Assembly (NCBI RefSeq): GCF_002532045.1
Contig: NZ_NWTG01000041.1
Coordinates: 1 to 47,126 of the forward strand
Reading direction: 5' to 3'
DNA from: Bradyrhizobium sp. C9
GTDB lineage: Bacteria > Pseudomonadota > Alphaproteobacteria > Rhizobiales > Xanthobacteraceae
DNA length: 47,126 nt
Each line of letters begins with the position of its first letter. The first letter of the stretch is position 1. The notes under the pieces were generated by a model. It was not told the DNA's origin. It made no database searches and saw only the letters and a list, made by a program, of their open reading frames with translations. Shown piece by piece: positions 1-10,085 of the stretch. The position numbers and the translations under genes were made by a program.

Positions 1-169
1 AGCCCGACTTGACGCCCGCGCCCGGCTCGACGGCCACCTCGGCGCCGATCGCCTTGAACTTCTTGATGGTATCGGGCGAGACCGCAACCCGCGGCTCGGA
101 CGCATCGATTTCCTTGGCAACGGCGATCTTCACACTCACAGCACCACTCTTGAGAACCAACGAGGTCAT
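1..169 (-). CDS. pntA: NAD(P) transhydrogenase subunit alpha, N-terminal fragment (runs off window)
   Basis: Only the first 50-odd codons are present; the gene continues beyond base 1. The reverse-strand translation contains VKIAVAKEIDASEPRVAVSP followed by a KKFKAIGAEVAVEPGAG stretch, the characteristic N-terminus of proton-translocating NAD(P) transhydrogenase alpha subunits (alanine dehydrogenase/PntA fold). The enzyme transfers hydride between NADH and NADP+ in the inner membrane, coupled to proton movement. Two starts are possible: the ATG at 169, or a GTG at 133 that gives the usual MKIAVAKE beginning. The second matches known family N-termini better. Neither has a strong ribosome binding site. 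The gene is probably unrelated to the liv operon that ends upstream of it. Confidence 0.85.
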   Translation of the reverse strand, partial: MTSLVLKSGAVSVKIAVAKEIDASEPRVAVSPDTIKKFKAIGAEVAVEPGAGVKSG

Positions 170-273
170 TCACCACATCGGCGACGCAAGCACGGCATTG
201 CCCAGAGGATCGTCCTCGATCCCAGGGTGGCCGCCTGCGTCGCAGGATTTTCCGGCTTTCCAACGCCGGCGCA

Positions 274-456
274 TCAATCGCGCGGCGTCCCGAGCCCAAA
301 GGAGACAATTCCGCCGGATTCGAAGTCGGCGCATCGTTGCGCCAACTTGACGATCTCGGCGCGGGCCTTGCGATCCCGCACCCTCATGAACGACGCGAGA
401 AGCACAAGGCATTCGTCGGAACTCACCTCATGCCTCGCTCGCGCCGCACCGCTCAT
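274..456 (-). CDS. Small hypothetical protein (about 60 aa)
   Basis: The 170-486 gap between pntA and livF holds one small minus-strand frame that looks protein-like. Its middle part (LVLLASFMRVRDRKARAEIV) is amphipathic and helical, followed by KLAQRCAD. It resembles the short helical segments that follow DNA-binding domains in some rhizobial XRE-type regulators, but no helix-turn-helix is present here, so function is unknown. The ATG at 456 is assumed; a GTG at 480, eight bases after the livF stop, would extend it to 68 residues. Neither start has a convincing ribosome binding site. It could be a co-transcribed tail of the liv operon or a gene remnant. I see nothing else definite in the rest of the gap. 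Confidence 0.4.
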   Translation of the reverse strand: MSGAARARHEVSSDECLVLLASFMRVRDRKARAEIVKLAQRCADFESGGIVSFGLGTPRD

Positions 457-486
457 GAGAGTCTTGTCGCCCCTGCTCACCTACGA

Positions 487-1191
487 TCATCCGCCCAAGT
501 AGGCAGATCGCACGTGCTCATCGTCGATCAGATCCTTGCCGCTGCCGGAAAGAACGATCGAACCGGTCTCCAGAAGATAGGCGTAGTCGCACATCTCGAG
601 CGCCGAGTAGGCGTTCTGTTCGACCATCAGGACCGTCGTTCCGGACTTCCTGATGCCATCGATGATCGAGAACACCTGTTCGACGATGTTGGGCGCCAGG
701 CCGAGCGATGGCTCGTCAAACATCATGAGCCTGGGCTTGGACATGATCGCGCGCCCGATCGCCAGCATTTGCTGCTCGCCGCCGGATAGTGTCCCGGCAA
801 CCTGATGCCGGCGCTCGGCCAGCCGCGGAAACATCCCGAAGATCCGCTCCCGGTCCGCCGCGATCTCCCGACGATCCGAGCGCAGATACGCGCCCATGTC
901 GAGATTTTCGTCGACGGTCATGTCCGGGAATACTCGCCGCCCCTCAGGGCAATGTGCGATCCCCTTACCCAGGATTTCCCGCGCCGAGCACTTCGTGATG
1001 TCGTGCCCGTCGAACGTAATCCGTCCGGCGGCCGACGGCAGAATTCCGGAGATCGCCCGTAGCGTCGTACTTTTTCCGGCACCGTTCGCTCCGATCAGCG
1101 CGACCAGCTGCCCCTGCCCGATCGACAAGGTGACGCCCTTGAGGGCCTCGACCTTGCCATACCGGCAAACCAGACCATTAATGTGCAGCAT
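487..1191 (-). CDS. livF: Branched-chain amino acid-type ABC transporter ATPase LivF
   Basis: One of two cytoplasmic ATPases that power a Liv-type (HAAT family) importer. The 234-residue product has the Walker A motif GANGAGKST near residues 34-42, an LSGGEQQML signature and the Walker B stretch LMMFDEPSLGL. The short C-terminus ending in SAYLGG is typical of LivF. I chose the ATG at 1191 (MLHINGL) because it gives the usual family N-terminus and overlaps livG by 14 bases; an upstream start at 1221 would add ten residues. It is the last transporter gene of the operon livK-livH-livM-livG-livF. Context suggests the imported compound feeds the catabolic genes to the right rather than being leucine or isoleucine, but that is inference. 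Confidence 0.93.
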   Translation of the reverse strand: MLHINGLVCRYGKVEALKGVTLSIGQGQLVALIGANGAGKSTTLRAISGILPSAAGRITFDGHDITKCSAREILGKGIAHCPEGRRVFPDMTVDENLDMGAYLRSDRREIAADRERIFGMFPRLAERRHQVAGTLSGGEQQMLAIGRAIMSKPRLMMFDEPSLGLAPNIVEQVFSIIDGIRKSGTTVLMVEQNAYSALEMCDYAYLLETGSIVLSGSGKDLIDDEHVRSAYLGG

Positions 1192-1984
1192 GCCGGCTGG
1201 CTCCTTCACCCAGATAGGCACGAATGACCTCGGGATTGCCGCGGATCACCGCGGGCGGCCCTTCGGCGATGATGCGGCCGTAATTGAGCACGACGATGCG
1301 ATCGGAGACGCCCATCACCATCGGCACATCGTGTTCCACCAGCAGGATCGACATGCCGCGACCATGCAGCTTGTCGAGCAGCTCCATGAACCGGGCGGTT
1401 TCCGTCGCGTTCATGCCCGACACCGGCTCATCCAGCAGAAGCATCGACGGGTCTGTCGCAAGGGCAAGCGCGACGCCGAGCAGACGCTGGTCGCCATAAG
1501 ACAGCGATCCGGCCAGTTCGTCGGCACGGCGCGCGATCCCAACGATCTCGAGCAGCTCATGTGCTAGATTCCTCAGCTCCGCTTCGGCCCGCCCTTCGCG
1601 CGGTAGCGCCAGCAGCGTATCCAGCAGTGTCGACCGGCTCCGTCGGTGCAAGCCGATCATCACGTTCTCGAAGACGGTCACGCTCTGGAACACGCTGGTA
1701 CGCTGAAAGGTCCGCGCGAGGCCGAGCGAGGTGACTTCATGCGGCTTGAGGTTGCTGAGCGAGGTATTCTTATAGCGCACCTCGCCCTTGGTCGGTCGCA
1801 GAAAGCCGGTGATGACGTTGAAGGCCGTCGTCTTGCCGGCGCCGTTCGGTCCGATCAGGCTGACAATCTCACCCTGGTTGACGACGAAGCTCATATCGGT
1901 GATCGCAATCAGTCCGCCGAAATGCACGGCAATATGTTCAACGGACAAAACCGGCTGCGGAGCGTTGGAGGGCATGGTGCTCAT
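1178..1984 (-). CDS. livG: Branched-chain amino acid-type ABC transporter ATPase LivG
   Basis: Second ATPase of the Liv-type importer, 268 residues, the normal LivG length. Walker A GPNGAGKTT lies near residues 45-53. The signature is LSYGDQRLL and the Walker B motif is MLLLDEPVSGM. The longer loop between Walker A and the signature (residues about 110-150) and the C-terminal RGNPEVIRAYLGEG distinguish LivG from LivF. The start ATG at 1984 overlaps the livM stop by four bases, so the genes are translationally coupled. It would act at the inner membrane with LivF on the LivHM permease dimer. Confidence 0.93.
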   Translation of the reverse strand: MSTMPSNAPQPVLSVEHIAVHFGGLIAITDMSFVVNQGEIVSLIGPNGAGKTTAFNVITGFLRPTKGEVRYKNTSLSNLKPHEVTSLGLARTFQRTSVFQSVTVFENVMIGLHRRSRSTLLDTLLALPREGRAEAELRNLAHELLEIVGIARRADELAGSLSYGDQRLLGVALALATDPSMLLLDEPVSGMNATETARFMELLDKLHGRGMSILLVEHDVPMVMGVSDRIVVLNYGRIIAEGPPAVIRGNPEVIRAYLGEGASRHAAH

Positions 1985-3015
1985 GGCGTGTCGTGCATCT
2001 TGGCTTGGAGAGGCTCCGGATCAACGCTGGTATTCGGCGCGGAGAACCACTTCTCGATGGCGGGGACAATTCCCTTCGGCAACACGAAGACGATGATGAT
2101 CATCAGCAGGCCATAGAGGATCCACTGGATCTCGGGCGTGGCGAACGAACGGGCGGCAACCGGAATGAAGCCGAAGATGAGGCCGCCAACGATGGGCCCC
2201 GCAAGGGTGCCCTTGCCGCCCGAGATCACCATGATCACCATCGTGACCGTGTAAAGGAACGCAAACACGTCGGGATCGATGATCTTGAGGTAATGGGCGT
2301 AGAGGCTGCCCGCGGCCCCCGCGATGCCCGCCGAAAAGACAGCAGCCAGCACCAGATAGCGGGTCACGTCGATCCCGACCGAGACTGCGAGCGACTCGTT
2401 CTCCTTGAGCGCAATCATTGCGCGCCCGACGCGGGAGTAAACCAGACGCTGGATGACGACGTAGGACACCACAAGGACGGCAAGCACGAGATAGTAGTTG
2501 GATTGCTTGCTGTAGAAGTCGAGATAGCCAACTCCGGGGAATCCCAGCGTCATCGGCGGGATTGAGGTCAGGGCGAGCGGGCCTTGGGTCAACTCGACCC
2601 AGTTCAGCGCGACCAACCGGACCACTTCCGCAAAGCTGATGGTCACGATGACGAAGTAGGCGCCCCGCACCTTGAAGGAGAGCTTCCCGACGGCATAGCC
2701 GCAGAGCGCGGCAACCAGGGTGCCGATCACAAATCCGGTCCAGACCGGCCAGGGTTCGTGAACCACACGGATACCGCCGATCAACTCGACGTCGAAGCCC
2801 AGCGATACGAGCGCGCTGGTGTAGGCTCCGATGCCAAAGAAGGCAACGTGACCAAGGCTCAGCTGGCCGGTGTACCCGAGCAGGAGATTGAGACTCATCG
2901 CGGCGATAATCAGGATACCCGTCGTGATGAAGGCGTTCAGCAGATACGGATCGTGCAGCCAAAGCGGGACGGACGCGAATGCTGCGAGCGCGATATAGGG
3001 GACCAGACGCTTCAT
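1981..3015 (-). CDS. livM: Branched-chain amino acid-type ABC transporter permease LivM
   Basis: Inner-membrane permease of the Liv importer, 344 residues. It has the family pattern of about ten hydrophobic segments, the early LLGYTGQLSLGHVAFFGIGA motif (residues about 45-65), and the cytoplasmic coupling loop with VGRAMIALKENESLAVSVGI (about 215-235) that contacts the ATPases. It overlaps livH by four bases at its start and livG by four bases at its end. Its length and motifs look intact. The substrate is determined mainly by the binding protein LivK and is not evident from this subunit. Confidence 0.92.
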   Translation of the reverse strand: MKRLVPYIALAAFASVPLWLHDPYLLNAFITTGILIIAAMSLNLLLGYTGQLSLGHVAFFGIGAYTSALVSLGFDVELIGGIRVVHEPWPVWTGFVIGTLVAALCGYAVGKLSFKVRGAYFVIVTISFAEVVRLVALNWVELTQGPLALTSIPPMTLGFPGVGYLDFYSKQSNYYLVLAVLVVSYVVIQRLVYSRVGRAMIALKENESLAVSVGIDVTRYLVLAAVFSAGIAGAAGSLYAHYLKIIDPDVFAFLYTVTMVIMVISGGKGTLAGPIVGGLIFGFIPVAARSFATPEIQWILYGLLMIIIVFVLPKGIVPAIEKWFSAPNTSVDPEPLQAKMHDTP

Positions 3016-3884
3016 CCGATCCGCTCCGCGCGTGCAAAGAGACCGGTCGGCCTGAAGAGGAGAACGACGATGATGATCAGAAAGCCCATGGCATCGCGGT
3101 AACCCGACGAAACGTATCCGGCGCCGAGTTCCTCGGCCAACGCCAGCAGGAAGCCGCCGATGGTGGCCCCTCCGATGCTGCCGAGGCCGCCCAGGATGAC
3201 GATGGCGAAAGCCTTCAGCGAAGCGAGATTGCCCATTTGCGGGGAGATGACGTAGACGGGCCCGAGCAATGCACCCGCCGCTGCCGCGAGGCTCGAGCCG
3301 ATCGCGAACGTCGCCATGTAGATGAACTGGATGTTGACCCCCATGAGCGAAGCAGCGTCGCGATCCTGAAAGGTGGCGCGCATCGCCTTTCCGAGTTTCG
3401 TGCGGTTGATCAGGAGATAGGACACGCCGATCAGGGCAAGGGCCGCGCAGAAGACGAACAGGCGCAACCAGGATACCGAAATCGAACCAATGACGAGTGG
3501 AAGTTCCGGGAACGGCGTCGAAACCGACTTCGCGACACCACCCCAGACGAATTGCTCACCATTCTGCATCACGATCATGGCGCCGATCATGACCAGCATG
3601 GTCGTATCGATATCCGCACCACGCATCGGACGCAGCAGGACGACCTCGATCAGAGCACCAGCAAAGCAGCCCAGGACCACCGCCACGATCAGCGCAAGGA
3701 AGAAGTTGAGGCCGAGCATCACGCCGACGAAATACAGCGCATAGGCCCCGAAGGAGTAAAGCTCACCGTGCGCGAAATTGACGACACGCATGATGCCGAA
3801 GATGAGCGTGAGCCCAATGCCCAGCAGCGCGTAGGTGCTGCCCAGGATGAGCGTGTTGACGATGTGTTGCAGAAGCTCGGTCAT
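3012..3884 (-). CDS. livH: Branched-chain amino acid-type ABC transporter permease LivH
   Basis: The partner permease of LivM, 290 residues from the ATG at 3884 (MTELLQHIVNTLILGSTYAL). That start gives the conserved LivH N-terminus; the open frame continues upstream to 3965 but the extra residues are not family-like and overlap a hairpin. Motifs include GIMRVVNFAHGE (about residues 35-46), the coupling loop RATFQDRDAASLMGVN and the glycine-rich ILGGLGSIGGATIGG near residue 235. It is separated from livK by about 110 bases holding a strong hairpin, and is coupled to livM by a four-base overlap. Confidence 0.92.
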   Translation of the reverse strand: MTELLQHIVNTLILGSTYALLGIGLTLIFGIMRVVNFAHGELYSFGAYALYFVGVMLGLNFFLALIVAVVLGCFAGALIEVVLLRPMRGADIDTTMLVMIGAMIVMQNGEQFVWGGVAKSVSTPFPELPLVIGSISVSWLRLFVFCAALALIGVSYLLINRTKLGKAMRATFQDRDAASLMGVNIQFIYMATFAIGSSLAAAAGALLGPVYVISPQMGNLASLKAFAIVILGGLGSIGGATIGGFLLALAEELGAGYVSSGYRDAMGFLIIIVVLLFRPTGLFARAERIG

Positions 3885-3952
3885 GCTGATTTTTTCGGTC
3901 GAAAGACCGCTGATCCTCTCTTCAGAGCATGTACAATGGGCGAGGCAATGCC

Positions 3953-3980
3953 AAGGCGCCACCAATCATGGTGGCGCCTT
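3953..3980 (-). terminator. Strong intercistronic hairpin between livK and livH
   Basis: An 11-bp perfect inverted repeat, AAGGCGCCACC / GGTGGCGCCTT, with a six-base loop AATCAT. It lies 15 bases past the livK stop and about 70 bases before livH. No T-run follows on the minus strand, so it is not a classic intrinsic terminator. It is better read as an mRNA-stabilising or partial-termination structure that lets the binding protein be made in excess over the membrane subunits, as known for other binding-protein operons. Confidence 0.75.
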
Positions 3981-3995
3981 CTGCGATCGTCGAGC

Positions 3996-5159
3996 TCAGG
4001 AGCCCGACAGGACGATCTTTTCGTTCTCGATCTTGATCAGATAGAGGTTGGGCATGCTCTGGCCGCTTTCCTTGCCAGCCGGCCCCTGCTTCTGGAACTT
4101 GATCTGACCATTCAGACCGGCAAAGTCGGTCGTCCAAAGCGCATCGGTGATCGCCGCGGGCTCTGCCTTGCCGGCCCGCTGGATCGCATTGGCGATCGTG
4201 CGAATACCGTCATAGCCGCGGAAGCTTTCAGTCGCGCCGGCGATCGCATAGCCACGCTTTTTCCACTCGCCAAGGAAATACTTCGTTGCAGCCGGGTCCG
4301 GGGTCTTGTCCGGATACCAGGGCGCGAAGGTCGTCAAATGCATCGAGCCGTTCGCTGCAGCGCCGGCCTGCTCGATCAGCTGATCCGGATTCTGCGAGCC
4401 GCCGGTGGTGACGATCCGCTTGGTGATGCCGAGCGCTGCGGCCTGCTTCAACACAAGGGTCAGCTGCTCGACCGCGGTCGTCACCATGATCGTGTCCGAG
4501 TCGGTTGCCTTGATCTTGGCGAGCTGCGCGCTCATGTCCTGGGCGGCCTGATCCATGATCTCCACGAGGCCGACCTGAATGTTCTGGGCCTTCATGATCT
4601 TGCCGAAGTCCTCGGCCGATCCGCGGCCCCAGTCATTGTTGATGACGAGAAAGTCCGCCTTCTTGATGCCGAGTGACGGCATGATGGACTTGAATTCGGT
4701 CGCCTCGACCGACGACGGCGGCGAGATGCGGAAAATGTAGGAGTTGCCCGACGTCGTGATCTTGCTCGAGGACGAAGTCTCAACCACCATCGGAACCTTG
4801 TATTCCATGAGCTTCGGCATCACTGCGAGCGTCAGGCTCGAGCCCCAGGCGCCCATGATCACGGGCACCTTGTCGCCGGTGATCAACTTCTCGGCGACGG
4901 CCGCGGCCTCCGTCGGATTGCTCTTGTTGTCTTCGATGACCAGCTCGATCTTGCGACCGAGCAAGCCGCCCTTGGCATTGATTTCGTCGGCGGCAATCTT
5001 GGCGCCGTTCACGACATAGGTACCGGAAGCGGCGAACGGTCCCGTCAACGGCTCATTGACACCGATCTTGATGGTCTGCGCCGCGGCGCCCGTCGCCAGT
5101 GCGGTCGACATTGCCGCGGCAAGGGCCGCGCCCGTAATCAATCCATGTGCTCGCTTCAT
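3996..5159 (-). CDS. livK: Periplasmic amino-acid-type ABC transporter substrate-binding protein LivK
   Basis: The receptor of the Liv-type importer, 387 residues from the ATG at 5159. That start is fixed by an excellent ribosome binding site (AGGAGGAAAG directly upstream) and by the signal peptide: MKRAHG, then a hydrophobic alanine-rich segment with an ATGAAAQ cleavage region near residue 27. The mature part begins TIKIGVNEPLTGPFAASGTYV, the usual start of type I periplasmic binding proteins of the leucine/amide family, which also bind amides, urea and aromatic compounds. It is the first gene of the liv operon, with its own promoter region upstream. Ligand unknown; the neighbouring catabolic genes suggest a nitrogenous compound. 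Confidence 0.92.
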   Translation of the reverse strand: MKRAHGLITGAALAAAMSTALATGAAAQTIKIGVNEPLTGPFAASGTYVVNGAKIAADEINAKGGLLGRKIELVIEDNKSNPTEAAAVAEKLITGDKVPVIMGAWGSSLTLAVMPKLMEYKVPMVVETSSSSKITTSGNSYIFRISPPSSVEATEFKSIMPSLGIKKADFLVINNDWGRGSAEDFGKIMKAQNIQVGLVEIMDQAAQDMSAQLAKIKATDSDTIMVTTAVEQLTLVLKQAAALGITKRIVTTGGSQNPDQLIEQAGAAANGSMHLTTFAPWYPDKTPDPAATKYFLGEWKKRGYAIAGATESFRGYDGIRTIANAIQRAGKAEPAAITDALWTTDFAGLNGQIKFQKQGPAGKESGQSMPNLYLIKIENEKIVLSGS

Positions 5160-5257
5160 CTTTCCTCCTGTGCTCGCTTGAGCCATGCCTAGGGAACGAA
5201 ACACCAGTGCAGCGCGCCAGCTTATGGGTGCTGGCCATTCGTCACCGCCGGGATGAT

Positions 5258-5307
5258 CCTATCATCCTATTCTTAGTATCTTAAAGATACTTCTAATCTG
5301 CCGTCAA
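5258..5307 (-). promoter_or_regulatory. Candidate livK promoter with palindrome and CTATC repeats
   Basis: On the minus strand a -35-like TTGACG (5307-5302) is followed after 18 bases by TAAGAT (5283-5278), or after 17 by TTAAGA. The -10 overlaps a perfect 17-bp palindrome AGTATCTTAAAGATACT (5275-5291). Just downstream are two abutting octamers, CCTATCAT and CCTATTCT (plus strand 5258-5265 and 5266-5273), related to the CTATC half-site found at the other promoters of this island. The start of livK is about 100-120 bases further on. This looks like a regulated promoter, possibly under the GntR regulator at 14.7-15.5 kb, but the site is more degenerate than the others. The rest of the 5160-5436 gap shows nothing definite. 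Confidence 0.5.
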
Positions 5308-5436
5308 GCAGGCGCCCTGCTCTATTTTTGTTTTCGCAGTGCCCTCATTTGACGCAGCCGCTCATCATTTGCGCGTTTGCTTTCGCCTAGACCAATTTCG
5401 AAACTCCTTCGACGGACACGATGCCGCGCATGCCGA

Positions 5437-6927
<1,491 letters not shown>

Positions 6928-6979
6928 TTTCAAACATCCCTGTTGGAGAGTTCTCTGCTCTCGCGGCTTTCCGGGTCCT

Positions 6980-9385
6980 TTAGCACCCCGCGGATCGCAT
7001 CCCCGTGCTGGTCTGCCGCTCGCAGACCGCGTCAAATGAGCGCTGCCGCCGAACGTCGTCTGCGACGCCATACGTCGTCGTGCGCTGACGCGGCACACGG
7101 CCCGCCGAAACGATGATCGATTCGAGCGCCTGCGGCGTCATTTCCTGGCCGTGCGACGCGCCGGCTGAGCGGGAGATGCTCTCATCCATCAGCGTGCCGC
7201 CGAGATCGTTGACGCCAGCCGAAAGGCAATGCCGCAGCCCCTCCGGTCCCATCTTGACCCAGGACGCCTGGATATTGGTGATGTGTGGGTTGAGGACGAG
7301 GCGCGACACCGCATGCATCAAAACCGCCTCGCGGAATGTCGGTCCCGGACGGGCCCGACCCTTGAGATAGACCGGCGCTTCCATGTGGACGAACGGCAGC
7401 GGCACGAGCTCGGTAAATCCACCGGTCTCCGCCTGCAAGCGCCGCAGCCGGAGCAGATGCCGTGCCCAATGGTCGTAACGCTCGATATGGCCGAACATGA
7501 TGGTGGCCGTCGATCGGAGCCCGATCGAATGCGCTGTGCGCATCACGTCGAGCCACTGCTGGGTCCTGATCTTGTCCGCACAGAGCGTCTCGCGTACCTC
7601 GTCGTCGAGGATCTCAGCGGCGGTTCCCGGCAACGTGCCCAAGCCGGCCGCTTTCAGCTCCTGCAAGAACTCCGCGACAGAGATGCCAAGTGTCTTCGCT
7701 CCTTGATGGATCTCGAGTGGTGAGAACGCATGGAGATGCATGGTCGGGACGGCGCCCTTCACGGCCCGGCAGATATCCAGATACTTCTGCCCCGTGTAGG
7801 AAGGGTGGATGCCGCCCTGCATGCACACCTCGGAGGCGCCGCGGTCCCAGGCCTCGGTGACCCGCTGCGCGACTTCAGACATTTCAAGGTCGTAGGGCCG
7901 CCCGCGCAGGTTCTCGCTCATCTTCCCCTTTGAGAAGGCGCAGAACTGGCATTTGAAGGAGCAGATGTTGGTGTAATTGATGTTACGGCATACGACGTAG
8001 GACACCACGTCGCCGTTGACGCTGCTCCGCAGTTCGTCGGCGGCCCGGCAGATACTGGTAAAATCACTCTCGTGAGCGCGGAACAACCTGACAATCTCGC
8101 CCTCGGAAAGCTCATCGCCGCGCTGGGCCTTGGCAATGACCGATGCGACCTCGCCGCCATGCGCGATGGGCGGAGCGGATTTCAGCCATCCGAGCTCGCG
8201 CGACGGAACCCCGCCGATGTGGCCGGGGTGCCAGTCGTCGGTGCGCGGAAATCCATCCCCGTCGACGCGATCGAGGACCGACTTCAACAGCTTGTTGTCG
8301 AGCCAGCGCGACGGATAGCGTGCGAAGCTCGGATAGATCGGCAACCGCTTCTCGAGCCGCTTGCCGGTTGACCGCGTTGCAGCCTCCAAGAGCCGTAAAT
8401 GCGGCCATGGTGCTTCAGGATTGACGTGGTCCGGCGTGACAGGCGACACGCCGCCCCAATCGTTGATCCCTGCCGCAACGACACGCCCCAGTGCTGCGGG
8501 GCTGAGGTTCGGCGGCGCCTGAATGTTCATCTCCGGCTCGAAGATCACGCGAGCGACAGCGATGGTCCAGAGATGATCGTCCACGGAAGGCGCCGGCGCA
8601 TCGGCCATGCGCGTTCCGACCTTCGGCCGGAAGTTCTGGACGATGATCTCCTGCAGATGGCCATGCGCGTCATTCAGGTCCCGCAGCGCGAGCAATGCAT
8701 CGATCCGTTCGGCCCTGGTCTCTCCGATGCCGATCAGGATTCCGGATGTGAAGGGAATGGCCTGCTCACCGGCAGTCTTGATCGTCTGCAGCCTGACGGC
8801 CGGCACCTTGTCCGGCGATCCGAAGTGGGGGCCCCCCTTTGCGCAAAGCCGATCGGACGCGGACTCCAGCATGATCCCCTGCGAGACCGATACCTTGCGC
8901 AGCATGGCAAGGTCGAGCTCGCTCATGATCCCGGGATTGACGTGAGGCAGCAGGCCGGTCTGCTCGAAAACCGCCCTGGCGACCTCGGCGAGATACGACA
9001 GCGAGGATTCGTGGCCGAGCCTGGTCAGTTCTTCACGGGCGACGCGATAGCGAAGCTCCGGCTTGTCGCCGAGCGTAAACAGCGCCTCGTGGCAGCCGGC
9101 CTCCTTGCCGGCCTTGGCGATGGCGACCGCTTCCTCGATCGAGAGATACGGCTTGACGTTCGAACGCGGCGCGTGAGCGAACGTGCAGTAGTGGCAGACA
9201 TCGCGACAAAGCTGGGTGAGCGGGATGAATACCTTGGGCGAATAGGTGATGACATCGCCGTGCGCGGCATCCCTTCGGCTGGCGGCGGCCGTCAGGAGTT
9301 CGCCAATGTCAGCAAGATCGATGAGCTGGTAGGCTTCGCTTCGGGACAGGCGACGGTCGAACGGAAGATTCAAGACAGACGTCAT
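6980..9385 (-). CDS. cofGH: Bifunctional FO synthase, CofG-CofH fusion (FbiC)
   Basis: Makes FO, the deazaflavin chromophore of coenzyme F420, from tyrosine and 5-amino-6-(ribitylamino)uracil by two radical-SAM reactions. The 801-residue protein has both halves. The N-terminal CofG domain carries CRDVCHYC (C60, C64, C67), and the C-terminal CofH domain carries CSFKCQFC near residue 475; each is a CxxxCxxC site for a 4Fe-4S cluster. The fused form is the one known from actinobacteria (FbiC, about 856 residues) and some proteobacteria. The ATG at 9385 shares one base with the cofC stop. With cofC, cofD, cofE and an F420:NADP oxidoreductase in the same operon, the assignment is firm. Confidence 0.95.
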   Translation of the reverse strand: MTSVLNLPFDRRLSRSEAYQLIDLADIGELLTAAASRRDAAHGDVITYSPKVFIPLTQLCRDVCHYCTFAHAPRSNVKPYLSIEEAVAIAKAGKEAGCHEALFTLGDKPELRYRVAREELTRLGHESSLSYLAEVARAVFEQTGLLPHVNPGIMSELDLAMLRKVSVSQGIMLESASDRLCAKGGPHFGSPDKVPAVRLQTIKTAGEQAIPFTSGILIGIGETRAERIDALLALRDLNDAHGHLQEIIVQNFRPKVGTRMADAPAPSVDDHLWTIAVARVIFEPEMNIQAPPNLSPAALGRVVAAGINDWGGVSPVTPDHVNPEAPWPHLRLLEAATRSTGKRLEKRLPIYPSFARYPSRWLDNKLLKSVLDRVDGDGFPRTDDWHPGHIGGVPSRELGWLKSAPPIAHGGEVASVIAKAQRGDELSEGEIVRLFRAHESDFTSICRAADELRSSVNGDVVSYVVCRNINYTNICSFKCQFCAFSKGKMSENLRGRPYDLEMSEVAQRVTEAWDRGASEVCMQGGIHPSYTGQKYLDICRAVKGAVPTMHLHAFSPLEIHQGAKTLGISVAEFLQELKAAGLGTLPGTAAEILDDEVRETLCADKIRTQQWLDVMRTAHSIGLRSTATIMFGHIERYDHWARHLLRLRRLQAETGGFTELVPLPFVHMEAPVYLKGRARPGPTFREAVLMHAVSRLVLNPHITNIQASWVKMGPEGLRHCLSAGVNDLGGTLMDESISRSAGASHGQEMTPQALESIIVSAGRVPRQRTTTYGVADDVRRQRSFDAVCERQTSTGMRSAGC

Positions 9386-10077
9386 CAGAACAGCCTCACG
9401 GGAACAGGATGGTCGTCGCTGCAGAAGCGCTCGGCAATCTTGAGCTCATCAAGAAGCGAACCTGTCGTTCCGAGGTTCTGCGACGAGATCAGATACGGAC
9501 CAAAATCGATTGGGCAGTCGATGTCCTTCCCGATGCCATGGGACTTGAATACGCTGCAGCTCAGTTGCCGATGGCGCGCCAGGGCACGGTGCGCGCGGAA
9601 ACTCTCTTCGCCAAATCGAGGCTCAAGCATGCCGGGCGACCGCATCGCCAGAGCATTTGTGCCACCATCGTAGAGGGCCGGTACGAGCACGATCGGCGTG
9701 TGGTCCAGCAACCGGATGACGTGTTCGAAATCCTCCGGCCGGGCGAATGGAATGTCGGCGGGGACAACGAGAACCCGCCGCGCGCACGCTTGGAACGCAT
9801 CGAGGCCGCGCTGCACCGCGGCATTAACGCCGATCTCGACCTCATCAAAGATCATGGCCGCGCCAAAGCGCTTGGCGATCGCAAACGCTTCCGGGTCGGC
9901 GCTCACCACGGCGATGCCGGCCAGAGAGCGCGTATCGCGGAGGTTTCCGAGAACATCGCACAACATGGCTTGCGCCAGTTTTGCGCGCTCGGTCGCCACC
10001 AGGATGTCGCCCAGCCTGCTCTTTGCTTGACTGAACCGTTTGACAGGCACCAGGGCCCAGGTTTCGGACTCATCCAT
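9385..10077 (-). CDS. cofC: 2-phospho-L-lactate (or phosphoenolpyruvate) guanylyltransferase CofC
   Basis: Activates the three-carbon phospho-acid with GTP for F420 side-chain assembly. The product (230 residues from ATG 10077) begins WALVPVKRFSQAKSRLGDIL, the typical CofC N-terminus with the lysine/arginine nucleotide loop, followed by VLVVPADIPFARPEDF (metal-binding Asp) and ALYDGGTNALAMRSPG. An upstream ATG at 10119 would overlap cofD by 34 bases and add 14 unconserved residues, so I prefer 10077. The sequence does not show whether the substrate is phospholactate, PEP or 3-phosphoglycerate; all three are known in different lineages. Confidence 0.92.
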   Translation of the reverse strand: MDESETWALVPVKRFSQAKSRLGDILVATERAKLAQAMLCDVLGNLRDTRSLAGIAVVSADPEAFAIAKRFGAAMIFDEVEIGVNAAVQRGLDAFQACARRVLVVPADIPFARPEDFEHVIRLLDHTPIVLVPALYDGGTNALAMRSPGMLEPRFGEESFRAHRALARHRQLSCSVFKSHGIGKDIDCPIDFGPYLISSQNLGTTGSLLDELKIAERFCSDDHPVPVRLF

Positions 10078-10085
10078 CGCGTCGC

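Noticed and set aside
2979..4676. Long plus-strand frame of 565 codons opposite livH and livK
   Set aside because: Charged, repetitive composition typical of the antisense strand of GC-rich genes; livH and livK on the other strand are clearly real.
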